From the NCBI GenBank assembly GCA_030549495.1, contig JAUIRK010000397.1:1-64000 (forward strand): a DNA stretch of 64,000 bases, read 5' to 3'. The notes beneath the pieces were generated by a model. It worked only from the letters and a program-made list of their open reading frames with translations. It searched no databases and was not told the DNA's origin. Numbering within the stretch: the first letter of the stretch is position 1; each line of letters starts with the position of its first letter. Positions 10,857 to 22,800 of this stretch are shown one piece after another. The translations under genes and the position numbers were made by a program. The stretch is from Nectonema munidae. Lineage: Eukaryota; Nematomorpha; Nectonematoida; Nectonematidae.

Positions 10857-11030
10857 AGAAAATTCGGTTCCTGTTCAAAATGGCCCAAAACCGAAACGGC
10901 CCAAACCAAAACAGCCCAATACCATAACGGCCCAAACCAAAACGGTACAAAACCAAAACAAACCATACCAAAACGGCCAAAAACCAAAACGACCATAAAC
11001 CGATACAGCCAAAAACCGGAAGGCTGAGTA
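10857..11030. repeat. CGGCCC-motif minisatellite array
   Basis: About ten head-to-tail copies of a 14-17-bp motif, AAACGGCCCAAAACC and variants (AACAGCCC, AACGGTAC, AACGACC). It resembles the arms of the fold-back element at 5.77-6.34 kb but uses GGCCC where that one uses GCCCG. No matching inverted arm lies close by. The nearest inverted copy is at 19.28 kb. The chance frames across it are repeat translations, not genes. Confidence 0.65.
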
Positions 11031-13672
11031 AGCTGGAACTACAATCTAAGAACACAAACTTTGATTTTCAAATACATTTGGCCATCACTTATCCGGACAC
11101 AATGGGACCTGAACGGATCGACCATTTTCCAGATCAGTCATTTATTATGTCGGAATACACAGAGAAGAGAAGCTAAGCTTTATTTTACACATTTGAACTT
11201 TGCTGAATTATCAAAGTTTAATTAAAGAAGGAAACAAACAAAAAATGTCAGGGAAAATTTATTGAAAGAAAGTACACAAGAAAAATTTAAAAGCAATTGA
11301 GTTTTTTTTTATTTTTTTTCAACATGGATAATATAATGTGTCAAAAGAATTGAAAAACTTATGTCTTCACTAGGGTTGATTTAAAATTTAAATAATATTA
11401 ACCAAATAACAAATTGCTTTTAAATATTACATACAAATACAAATAGCTTTTTATTTGACTTTTATATAAATATTTTTTAAACAAGCTATTTTAAAATTTC
11501 AGTCGGATTGCTGAGGGCAGTGACGGATCCAAGGAAGGGGGGGGGGCTACCAGGTAAAGAAAGATTAAAATTTTAATATTTCCTTGTGAAAAGTTGAGTA
11601 TTTGATAAATAATATTTACCCACATAGAATTTTATGTCAGGGTTTTATACTTTTTATGTGCAATATTTTATACTTACCCTTTAAATGATCAAGATAAATT
11701 TTAGTATTTATTTTTTGCGAGGTAGCTTTTTTCCTAATGGGATTTTTTCCAAGGGAGCTTTTTCCATAAGGGGATTTTTCAACCCCAAAATCACAGAAAA
11801 AACATGTCCAATTGAAAAAAAATGGTTTTTTGAGTAAGAAGTGTTGTTTCTCTTTAATTAAACAATGGTTCCCAGCTGCTTTTGTCCTGTTCCCACTTTT
11901 TAAGTCACGTTTTTGAAGAAGGTTTATTATTACAAAATTTAGACTCATTTATTGTTGTCTTCACAGTAAAATACCTATAAAGCTCGATCGTACAAAATAA
12001 TATAAAATGTTTGAAACGACAAACAGCTGCCTTATTTAGAAAAACCACGTGTTTTACAAGAGTGAATCACACATGAGTATAAACCTGCTATCAAAATCTA
12101 AGCATTAATTCATTTAACAGAAAGGTATATGAGGTTTTGTTCTTATTATTGATGACAATTAGACAACTATTTAAATCTATATATACCTTATCTTGGTATT
12201 TTAAATTCTTTACTAATAAATATATAACATTTTTAAAAATCAAAGAGAAAATTTGTCTCGGGTTCGAATCCTGCGCCTACCAAAAAATTGCCAGTAGAGC
12301 ATGGAAGTTTCACTTCCCTTGTATGAGACACAGACAACCAAATAAAAGTGATTTCTTAGATATATAAACAGATGAAAAAGACAAATTTACAAATTTTTAT
12401 TGATTTTTAAGTGTAGAAAATTTGTATTCTCTTGTTTGCGGAAAGTTTGAAAATTGCTGGCTACGCGTAGTATTTATCATTCATGAAGTGTTGGTGTAAA
12501 TTGGGTTAACGAAAGTCTTTTGTGTAGGCTTTCAATTTGGAGAACACCTTCTTCGTATTTCTGCCATAAATCCATTATTTTTTTCTGAATTTGTTGACGT
12601 TTTTTGGCTGTCTGTAGAGCTTTCTATCAGATATAAGTCTAACTTGAAAATTTCTAAAAATTAGCGATTCAAAAAAAATTTTCGAAATTTTTTAAAGACA
12701 CGATAGTTCTCTAAATTGATGTTTTTCATTAAATAGAACTAGGGATACTTCCAGTAGCGCTTCTGAGGAGTGCTGCAGGGCGCCATGGCAGCTCAGTTTC
12801 ACTCTGGTCTCGAGCTTGCTCTCTTTAATTTTTTTATGCTTTAATTGCATCCTAAAAACAAGTTTGAAAACTTTGTTTTTCCAGTTATCACGATTTTTAT
12901 TCAAGCAGAAATGTAAGCTAACTATTTTGAAACGATAAATATGATGTTTAATGAATATTAGAAGTCATTTTTCCCGAATACTGTTTTCTAATTTAAATTA
13001 TTGATGATAAAAAGTGTGAAATTTTTCAAATAAAAATCGTCCCCTGTGTTGTCCCTTCACTTCCAAAAAAATTAGTTTCGCGAAGATACATGAACACAAA
13101 AAAGATGAAAGAATAGAATTATTGAACAATAGTTGTAGAATCGACAGTCAAACACATACTTTTTGAAACACAATGCTGTAATCTTCCGTACTTCGTGAGC
13201 TCATGAAAATAAATAGCAAGGCACTTGTTTAATACAATCATCGCTTCGCATAAAAGCATGGACGAAGAATAGCTGGACAAAAGGTTTTTTCACTAACTTG
13301 AAAGTCCCATAAACATACCTAATATATTAAGTAAAATTAATCAATAAACAAATAATACTTTTTTCCTACCAAGTTTTTGCTTTATCAATCAAATCTAGTT
13401 GTGTTGTAGTCTATCACTAGTGGGATATCTAAAAAAGAAAACAATTTATTAACTGATTAAATTTTTAAAAAGTTACAGTCCGCCATTGAATCTTGTAAAA
13501 TGGGAATACAAAACGTCCATGAGCTTTGAAATATCAGATTTAGTCAAACTTTCTTCTAACTTCATCTTGTTTAATAAACCCTTCTGCATTATTTGAGAGG
13601 GAAAATGTAAATTTCTCGTCAATTCGTTACTGTAAAAATAAAATTATATAAATTGTTGAATTATATTAAAAT
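11031..13672. other. AT-rich intergenic DNA with isolated repeat marks
   Basis: No gene supported. At 11518-11548 the sequence CAGTGACGGATCCAAGG followed by a G run resembles a hAT left end of the CAGTGGCGGATCC type. No matching right end was seen. At about 12257 a tRNA-type B box (GGTTCGAATCC) occurs without a matching tRNA body. Confidence 0.35.
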
Positions 13673-16280
13673 TTACTTCAACTGTTGATTTTGTTCTGGT
13701 ATTTCGATACCATTAATGCGATTAGTTCCTTTCAGATTTATAATTTCTTCATCTCCTTCTCTTTCTTCCAATGTTTGTTCTTTTCTTTTGTCAATGATTA
13801 GATCATTAGAAATTTTATCGATAACTTTTATTTTCAAAACTTTTTTGTTCTTTAGTTGTTCGAAAATATTTGATTCTAAATCGATATATTCTTCCACGTC
13901 CGTATCATAGTATTTCAACAGAAAATCGTTTTTCATTGAGAAATTGTTTTGTACACAAATTTTTAAATTTTCAAAATTGAGATGGAAATCTAATGAAACC
14001 TTTTTAGAGTTTTCAACATGATGTAAAACCAGAAACTTGGGACTTAATTAAAAAACAATAAATATTGGAAAGTAGTTAATGGAAAACAAAGTGCTTCATT
14101 ATAATGTCTATCATTGGAACATCTAAAGATAAAGTGTACAAACTTAAAGGTTGATAGTCGAGTAAATCCTAGAAACTCACAACACTATAGTCTAGAGTTT
14201 CTTCAAGAACATGTGCATGCTTATCGAAAAACTTGATGCTCATTTTTTGACAAAAGAAAAAAAGGTCATTATTTGCGATAAAAATGTTCAATATTTTATT
14301 TGCTTTTATGTCATGCATATTTTTGTCGAAAGTTAAAACACAATCATTCACAATATAATGATATTCCATGTAAAACACAGTTAAAAGTTTCAATACTTGA
14401 CTCACATCCTAGATATGATGAACTCACAAATTTTTTAAAGACCCTTGGAAGTAGATCTAAATTTAATATTTTTTTTCCAAACTTTCTATAAAGTCCTTTT
14501 TTATATAACAACTTGAAGTGGTATAATACATTGTTGATACTGGTGATGATAAGCTAAAGTTTTAATCATATTTTTTGTTCTCTGAAAATTTTCTAAGTAG
14601 CTATGTTTACTTTCAAATCGCAATGTTTTGTAATTGCATAGGGAACCGAAATAAAGAAATTGCCATGGGTAATGTAACATATAATGCAATTTTGGTTTTA
14701 CTGACCTATTTGGAAAAATATTCTTGTATTCACAAAAAAATTAACTATCATATCCTCCATAAACTTGATATGGCCAGCATTCAATTTAGGTGTACAAATA
14801 TACAATACGCAGTTCAGAAGATTTAAATATGCTTCCCAATAATGATCAAATTCTGGAATCTTATCGCGCCTATCAATAGAGGAAAAAATCTTGAAAAAAA
14901 AACCAAACTTGAGAAGCAGTCTGTTTAACTATGAATTTCCTATGTTTGGCTTTAATAAAAAACGGTTTATCTACCTTTTCTAACTGTTTCCACTCAAAAT
15001 TTTCTAAACGCCTGTTCAAAAAGTCAAGTGTAAAATAATTTTTTTCACAAAATATTTTAATAATATCGTCTAAAAAATAACATATGAAACCCTCAAAAAG
15101 ATAAATGAATAATTCATTGAGAATGGAATCATTTTCAATACCATATATAGACATCAATGATGGGTCGTTTTTAATTATTTCTATCTGTTTTGAGCGTAAA
15201 TTAAAGTTTTTATGCTCATAAATATTTTGTAACTCATCGCGATGATTGAAACAAAATCTACAATATCGAAGAGATCTGAAAGATTTTCAAAACCCGTTTA
15301 AAGAATGGACTGCAAGATTATCGCCAATAACAACGGAAAGCGTGCCATAAAAAGTGTAAACCGGGCCATTTTTTTAGGATATCTATACCGTCCGTTTTTA
15401 GTTTTTTTAAGTCATCAATCAAATAGAGAATAACACACTAGTACCAACTGTATAACATGTAACTTGGAACGAAAAATAGGTGGAATATTACCAAGAAGTG
15501 TGTAGAACACACCCATTTTTATTTTTTCTGACTTGTTGCATTCTGGCTGTTTTGAAAAAAAACTGTTGTTAATAAATGCTTTGCTATCACAGAAATCCTT
15601 CAAAGTACCATCAGTTGAACTACGCTTAGTAGTTACAAAGTTAAACACATCATCATAACTTAACAAATTCCTCATGGTTTGAATTAGGGAAACGTATTGA
15701 TACCCCCAACTTTGTTAGAAATAGTATTCCCTGATAAATTGTACTCGATTGATTTATTGAAATTACCAAAATTTTCAGCATATTCATCTATTTTCCTTTG
15801 TGAGCCTAAATCAGTTAAATTATTGAAAAAATGAGAATTAAAATTTTTGTTGTTTTCTTCAACAAATATCAAAAATTTAGCACAAATTTCCCAATTGCTT
15901 TATTAGATACTTTAAAATTTTCTCGAAGACTCAAAAGAAAAAAAGCTAGTTCTTTTCTAAAATAAAATTTTAATTGATATTCATTTAAATGGTTTGATAA
16001 AATACTTCCCTCTTTGTTAAAGATCTCTTGATGCTTCAAATTACCATTATTCTCAGGTTTGCTTTTTTTAGAGAAACAATTAAAGTGTTCGCGATAAAAT
16101 TCAATGTGTCTTCTTTTTAAATGTTTAAGATGGGAGTCTATTCTCTTATATTTAATTTTGCAACTCTCAACAAAACAATCAACAGAAAAGTTTTTTTCTA
16201 ACCTATAATTCATATACAAATGTCTAATAAGCTCAAAACAAGTGATTTGAAGAAAAAGGACAAAATTTACATTCAAAACA
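13673..16280 (-). mobile_element. Decayed unnamed DNA-transposon-like ORF (C2H2 + 'LLHYP...RFESKHSY' family)
   Basis: On the minus strand, from 5' to 3', the pieces match a long transposase-like ORF common in animal genomes. A C2H2-like N terminus (CKIKYKRIDSHLKHLKRRHI, about 16.15 kb) comes first. Next is a GNIPPIFRSKLHVIQLVLV block (about 15.5 kb). A stretch with EGFICYFLDDIIKIF and a final TASQVWFF follow (15.1-14.9 kb). Then comes KPKLHYMLHYPWQFLYFGSL with RFESKHSYLENF (about 14.6 kb). The C-terminal block has FIANNDLFFFCQKMSIKFFD (about 14.25 kb). All parts are in the right order, so the element is close to full length but broken by many stops and frame changes. The 13673-13936 frame may be a second ORF or tail. 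I cannot place the family in a named superfamily with confidence. No terminal inverted repeats were found. Confidence 0.65.
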
Positions 16281-16560
16281 CATTTTTTCCAGATGCAAAA
16301 AATGAAGTCTATATAATTTACAATAAAAAATCATAACCTTGAAGAGGAGCAAGACGACATCGATGATTAAGTACTGCGCTAAATTGGGGGATTCCAGACT
16401 CCGCGAATGATGGTAGTTAGTGATTTGCGTAGCAGTAAGAATTGAAGGATGATCAAAATGCAGGTGAAAAATAATTTTTGACGTTGTGATTGAAACATAC
16501 GCTAATAAAGTCTTGCTGGCTAGATCCTGGAAAATATTGCAACTGATGAGGGAATCAGAA
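16281..16560. other. Spacer
   Basis: Nothing recognised. Confidence 0.4.
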
Positions 16561-16595
16561 TAAGGGGTCGTTCAAAATTGACGTCAACACTACCT

Positions 16596-16612
16596 GGGAG
16601 GGAGGGGGAGGG
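16596..16612 (+). other. Canonical G-quadruplex motif
   Basis: Four G runs of 3, 3, 5 and 3 bases, each separated by a single A, just inside the left end of the Harbinger-like element. This meets the usual intramolecular G4 pattern with the shortest loops. A second G-rich stretch (GGGGGGAGGGG) lies on the same strand near the right end, at about 18449. Confidence 0.75.
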
Positions 16613-16810
16613 TTCATGTTGTCAAGAATTGACATAGGGAGGCAGGGGGGTTGAAAAAAGTTGACGTCAACAGCAAGCACAGCCATTTAAAAAATAGTTA
16701 AATTTTGTTAGAAGTGAAAAAAATAAACTAAAATTAAATAATTTTCAAAAAGTTAAGATCAAATTGGTGACATTTGAATTACATCAATTTGTATATGGGA
16801 TCAACTCAAC

Positions 16811-17128
16811 CAGGGGTTCGGCAAAGTGGTCGATATCGACCCCTGGGGGTCCATAACATCTCTAGGGGTCGATAAGATAGACAAACTTACCAAATTGTGC
16901 TATGCTTTTTTTACTTTATAGTAGAAATAAAACTCCTTTTTCTTTTAAAACATAGCTTAGGACATTGTATAGTATAGGATATATGAAACATTGTTGGTTT
17001 GTCTTTTTTTTGTCTTAATTGTTGGACATTGTTTAATCTTTTTATGAAACATTATGTGGGGTGGGGTCGATGTGAAGACAAATGTTCTATGAAGGGGTCG
17101 ATGGGTAAAAAATATTTGCCGAACCCTG
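16811..17128. mobile_element. hAT-type MITE nested in the Harbinger-like element
   Basis: A 318-bp element. It starts CAGGGGTTCGGCAAAGTGG and ends with TTTGCCGAACCCTG, an inverted repeat of about 14 bp with the CAG start typical of hAT. The flanking 8-mers AACTCAAC (16803-16810) and ACCTAAAC (17129-17136) match at 6 of 8 positions, fitting an aged 8-bp target duplication. The interior has GGGGTCGA motifs near both ends, a composition common among hAT-Charlie-like MITEs. No transposase remains. It inserted after the outer element. Confidence 0.75.
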
Positions 17129-18506
17129 ACCTAAACGAACCATCATGTTTTCTGAACTATTGCTGTTTCTTAGACAGTTGAGCCATCAAACTAGATTGAG
17201 TTTGCACATTTATGTATTATATGACAGTATATATTTATTTTGATAGAGTTTAATATGCTGATTTCAGATATGTTATTCAATTTTATTAAATCAAAATATC
17301 TCTTTATTTTTTTCAAGGTTAAAGTTGTAAAAATTGTCGTTTTTCAAAGTTCGAAAGCGTAAAAAATTATTTTAATAAATAGTAAATTAAAATCTAAAGA
17401 CATTTTTGTAATCAGTGTAAATTCTCTTTAAAATGACATATTACTCATAAAATTTGGATACATTTTTTTTGATTTTTCTGCGGGATATTAAATTTTCAAA
17501 AAATAAAAAAAAAATTTCTAATTTTCCTCTTAAAAATTCTCTAAATTTCTTTAATTTTTCTAATTAATCTCTGATTAGTTTAAGTTTTTGTTTATTGATT
17601 GGCAGAACTTTTTATCTTCATTCATTTTTTTACCATATTATTTTACATCTACGTAAAGCTGGGAATGTTTTAATAAATTTTTACTATTTTATCAAAATCG
17701 TTTTTCATATGAATGAAAACGACAAAAGGTATCAAGCTTTGTTTGAAAAAACTTTAAAAGCACCCTCAACAGTCAAAATGTTTATCTCAGAAAAAATGTA
17801 ATTTGTTATTGTCAGAGATAAAGAACAATAGAAAAACATACGGCAAGTAATGGAAGATTTGGCAAGAGAAGAGCTCACAAATAAATCTCTAGTAACAAGT
17901 TAGATTTTCAAAAAAAGTGATGTTTCAGAAAAAAGTTCTAGACACTTCAGATAGTCACAGAATCATTTAAAACTTTAGAAACAACTCCAAAAACTTGTGC
18001 ATCTTCTGATTTCTCACAACAAAATAATAAGGCTTACGCCCAAAATAAATTAAAAGATGGCATTGATAAAGAACTAGCAAGTTATGTTTGTATCTCAAAA
18101 AATACTGGGCTCAGTGAAATGTACAAAAATCGACGCTTGAAAAAGAAAGCATAAAAATAAAAAATGCCATTATTTCAAGCTCAGCACATGAAAAATCTTG
18201 GATTGAGTAAACTCAAAGGTTTAAAGAGAAAAACTAACATTCATCATTCTGCGTTCCTGAAGATTCAATGAATTCACAAAATGAAAAGTATGATGAAGAG
18301 GACGAAATGGAAGAAGTTGAATTGTTCTCGATATTTTCGAAAGAATTGAGAGAATTTTTTCTATAAAATAAAAGTTGTTAGCATTCTTTTTTATAAAGTT
18401 GATGTCAACTAAAAGGGGGTAGGTAAATTTGACATTGGTTGACAATAGGGGGGAGGGGCAGAAAATAGGCAAACATTGGTTGACGTCAATTGTGAACGAC
18501 CCCTAA

Positions 18507-19276
18507 CAAATAAAAATATTTAGTAGAGGAGACTCATTGAGAAATACAAAAGCACTGAAATGAAAACAATTGCTTCAATAAGTACTGACTGCCACTTCAC
18601 TCTCAGAAAGGACCGTGTGAGAAGAAAAAGCTTTTGTAAACCCACTCCTCATGACTCTCAGTATACAACCATTTATCCAAAACAGCAGTCATCATTAGAA
18701 ATCACATACTGGCATATTGTAACTGAAACTAATGAAGCTAGTAACTTCTATTTTACTAATAATTCATTTACTAACCAAACTGGTGAATAGAACTAAGTTT
18801 TGTTTTCAGTGTTATATTGGTAAAATTTAGAAGAAAACTCAGACTTATGTGGAGTAATGTTTAGCAACTTTATTGTACACAATACTTATTGAAAATATTA
18901 ATAAGTTGAAATGGAACAGGTCAATTCGACATCGTGAAAATTCGACCTCAATACTTACCAACAACCAAAGTTTCTTGAGATATGATCACTATTTATTTCA
19001 GAGTGAATTTGGTTCCAGTTTTTGTTGAGAAAATAGTATTCAATTTTTCCCAGGGTTTCTTTATAGAATTGACTTCACTAAAATACTATTGGAAACACTT
19101 TAACTTTATTTCTATAGTAGATGATATTGGTTCAAAAATTGTATTTATTATTTTCAAATTTTGAACTTCGAACATTTAATTTTGAGTAAGTTTTCGAAAA
19201 AACTCAGGAATGGATAAGTTTTCCGAAGTTTTTGATTTTGGCTTTGATTACTTTTATTTGCATACAAAGAAAGTTT
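18507..19276. other. AT-rich DNA upstream of the TSR3 exons
   Basis: This interval or earlier sequence should hold the TSR3 first exon and promoter. I could not identify a convincing ATG plus donor site. ATGGAACAG followed by GTCAAT at about 18909 is a weak candidate only. Confidence 0.3.
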
Positions 19277-19325
19277 AGACTTTTTTGTTTTGGTTTAGGC
19301 TGTTTTGGTTTTGGGCCGTTTCATG
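19277..19325. repeat. Short inverted-orientation CGGCCC/CAAAAC motif array
   Basis: Reads GTTTTGGTTTAGGCTGTTTT then GGTTTTGGGCCG, the reverse complement of the array at 10857-11030. Only two to three motif units are present. It may be an independent relic or the far end of a large element (see findings). Confidence 0.5.
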
Positions 19326-19564
19326 GAAAAAATAAAGCATTTTGTTTTCCATGAAAAGATGTAATTCTTTAATTTTTTTCAAATTATTTGACAACAGATT
19401 ATTGAACTAACACGAAAATATTCTGTTGTGACTTGCAAAAATTACTTTTTTATAGAAGCAAAATTTATGAGTGCTGGAAATAGCAATGCAACTTCAAGTT
19501 ACTACGTAGATTAACTTAATTTTAAGAAAATGTTACATAATCGTCTCTCTTCTTTTTTCTGAAG

Positions 19565-19821
19565 CGGAAGCACAGGACACGCTACAATCATCAAAATAAA
19601 GAAAGAAATGAAGCTGTGGGCGATGAGCTTGATGAGCATTCTGGATCCGAGGCCAATGAGGTGCGGCTGGTTATGTGGGACTTTGGCCAGTGTGACGTCA
19701 AGAAGTGTACTGGAAGGAAGTTGTGCAGATTGGGCTTCGTACAAGCTCTGCGTATCAAAGATCGCTTCACTGGCATCATTTTGAGTCCTTTCGCAAGTCA
19801 GTACTTATCTCCCGCAGATAA
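19565..19821 (+). CDS. TSR3: TSR3 exon with RLI-like N-terminal metal-binding-type region
   Basis: Begins RKHRTRYNHQNKERN, a basic and hydrophilic lead-in, then carries VRLVMWDFGQCDVKKCTGRK and FTGIILSPFASQYLSPADK. The acceptor is pyrimidine-rich and phase 0. The donor is AA|GTAAGC, leaving two bases (phase 2). The chance frames on the opposite strand here are shadows. Confidence 0.92.
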
Positions 19822-22800
19822 GTAAGCCTTTGCATTCTTTATTCTGTTCTTCTTATTGAACTATTTTTTCTCCTTTTTTATTTAACTTTTTACTCCAAGG
19901 ACGTGAATTTTTTCATTTATCACCTTCAAATCATTTATTATTTGAGATACCTTTGAATTCTTTTCAAAATTCAGCTGCATACAACGCATAAACTAAAAAT
20001 ATAATTTAAATAACCTCTTGATATTTTGTTTTGAATTATGTACATAAAAATTTTGGTTCACATTCAGACCTCCTGTGTCACTTAAAAAGCGCACAAATAA
20101 TGGTACCGAAACCCTGATGAGCTGTTTAGTAGTGGTGTAGCGATTAGAACAGCATCATCGGTCTTGGTATTGGCATCGACTTTTTTGCTTGATCGGTATC
20201 GTTATCCGCAATTTTTTTACTGTTCGCGAACCAATAGACAAATCAAGTTTATACACTAGAGCTATGAGGATCAAAAGAACATTCGCATTCCAAAAACTGC
20301 CTTTTTGATCACAATTTGATGTAAAAAATATTCTAAATGCATAAATCGAGACAGGTTATTCATTTTAATGTTTTCAAAACTAGACACATGTTTTTTTCCA
20401 AAATGGCAAAGGCTCTACATTCTTTGAAATATAGATTGCAATAAGACCTCCGTATTTGGATCGATTTAACCGCGCCCTTTGAAGTATTGTAAAATAAAAG
20501 TTATACTATTGTAAATTCTACAAGAAGAAGAAGAAAATTTATTTATTTATAATTGAAAGTATACGCATGAAAATGTAGAGAAATAAATAATGACAATACG
20601 AACTATATCAAATTGTAAGAGTAGTAAAAAAAAATATAAAGTTTTCGTGAAGATCGAAAAGCCAAAAGGCCGCATGTAGGGTGCAACACGCACATTTTAT
20701 AATAGAGTGAGATGAGAAAAGAAATTACATGAAAAAAACTTGTTCAAAACATCATTCAATGAAGCGTAATGAACTCTAATTGCAGAATCAAACAAATTGA
20801 ACAAAAGTTTTTGTTGCAACAGGAAGAGAGGTTATAAAACGAAATGAAGTGGTTTTTCAAAAAGTTTTTGAAGGTCTTCATTGATAAACTGAGTTCTTCG
20901 AAAAAAGAGAGTATTTTTTGTAGCACAAATTCGTTTTGTATCTAATTGAAATAGTGGAGGTTGAGAGTCGGTAGTATACAGGTAACGGATCGTGTGCTTT
21001 TCGTGTTTTGTGCTTTATGTTTTCGTTGTATTGTAAGGATTTGTTAAAGAGGCCATGCGGTCTATTATTCATGTTTTTGTATAAAAAAACAGGCAACTTT
21101 GATGTTGAAAAGATCATTCAACTTGAGAAGATTGTAAATTCTAAATATTGGTTCGGTATGTGAGTTCTGCTTACGATTGAATATTTTTCTAATTGCGCGT
21201 TTCTGTAAAACTTCAATTCCATTTTTATTGTTAGGGTTCCCGTTTATAAGACTATATTGAACATGGGGTAAAAATAGAGTTTTATAAAGAAGGAGTTTGA
21301 TTTTGGTTGGGAAAACATGTTTTGTGCGATGAAGAACGCCAATAATTTGACTTAACTTGTTTGAATTAACATTAGTATGATAAGTAAAGCTTAGTTCATT
21401 ATCAAACACAAGCCCGAGTAGATTGAACTTATTGACTATGTCAAAACCTGCTTTGCATAGGAACTCTGCATTTACAAAGTTTCTCATTGATACAACCATT
21501 GATTTAGATGTTTCAGAGTTAATTTTTAAACTATTAGCACTGCACCAAGCATAAAATAAGTTTAAATTATATAAAAACTTGTCTATATCAATTAAGCCAT
21601 ATTCTTTGATACGAGAAAGAGGAAAATAAGCACAAAAATCATCAGCATAAAGAATAAAAGAAAACAAACTGTGTAGATAAAAAATATCAGTCACATAGAA
21701 ACTAAACAAAAGAGGAGATAAAATGGAACCTTGAGGTACTCCAGATTTGATAGACATAAAATTTGAAAGGGAACTATTTACAGATACGCATTGCTCGCGA
21801 TCAGAGAGATATGAGGATATGAATGAAAGAGAGTTTTTACTTAGTCCAGATTTAAAAAGCTTATAAATCAGTAATGAGTGATTGACTAAGTCAAAGGCTT
21901 TACTCATATCAAAAATAAAAGTACTATATCTTCTTTTTTCTTTAAAGAGGAAACGAGCTCTTCAATTAGAAAAAAGTGCAGAACTTCTGTTGAATAATCC
22001 TTTTTGAAGCCAAATTGATGTTTATGAATTAGATTTTTTTGTGCCATGTGAACTTGGAGCTGAGTAAGGATAACCCCTTCAAACACCTTAGAAAGTGTAG
22101 GCACCAACGAAATGGGTCGATAGTTTTCTACCTTTCTCCGATCGTCTTTCTTGAAAAAAGGAATTACTTTATGCGATTTTAGAATAGAAGGAAAAACACA
22201 AAGCTTAAAGGCAGTGTTGATAGCAGTCGCTAGTAACGCACAAACTGCTGAACCAATCAACTTTAAGTGATGAGTTGATATGCCATACATATCACGAGAA
22301 CGACTGCTTTTCATTTTGGATATTTCCGCAAGGACGATTTCGCTATCAACTGAACGAAAAATGATTTTCAGAAGTGTAAGAAAAATCATGTAAAATATTA
22401 TGTGGAATATTACAGGTAACACAACAAAATATGTTTATTTTTAGAACATTTTAAAGTTTTATTCACTATTGACCAAGTCTCACGAATAGTACTACAATTA
22501 TTATTTAAAAGATTACCAAAATACAATTCTTTCAATTGACGAATTTTGTATTTTATTCTATTTCTTAAAGAAATAAACTTACAACTAGATTGTTCGTTTT
22601 TTTGGTTGCCTTTTGTTCGCTTCATATTTTTGAACATGGTGTCTCTTGCCTTTTATCAAATCAAGAATCTCGAAAGAAATCCAGGGTTTCAGTCTACTTT
22701 TATACTTGTTTGTTTTCTTATATTCTGTTTTAGTTGAAGCTTCAATAGATTCTTTAATACTGTATGTCAGATTTGAAAAAAGCATATTTGGATCATCAAG

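Larger units (their letters stand above)
16564..18503. mobile_element. PIF/Harbinger-like element with TAA target duplication
   Basis: The ends form inverted repeats of about 25 bp with one mismatch: GGGGTCGTTCAAAATTGACG on the left and GGGGTCGTTCACAATTGACG read inward on the right. Both sides are flanked by TAA (16561-16563 and 18504-18506). A 3-bp TWA duplication with a G-rich TIR fits PIF/Harbinger. The inside has degraded frames (NENDKRYQALFEKTLKAPST near 17.7 kb, VMEDLAREELTNKSLVTS near 17.85 kb) that I do not recognise as a Harbinger transposase. It is therefore a non-autonomous or strongly decayed copy. A hAT-type MITE is inserted at 16811-17128. Confidence 0.7.

Noticed and set aside
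12250-12280. tRNA gene suggested by GGTTCGAATCC.
   Set aside because: No A box, no cloverleaf and no pairing acceptor stem upstream; at best a SINE relic.
13716-13910. Plus-strand frame of 64 codons at the transposon tail.
   Set aside because: It is a Ser-rich shadow of the minus-strand frame at 13673-13936.
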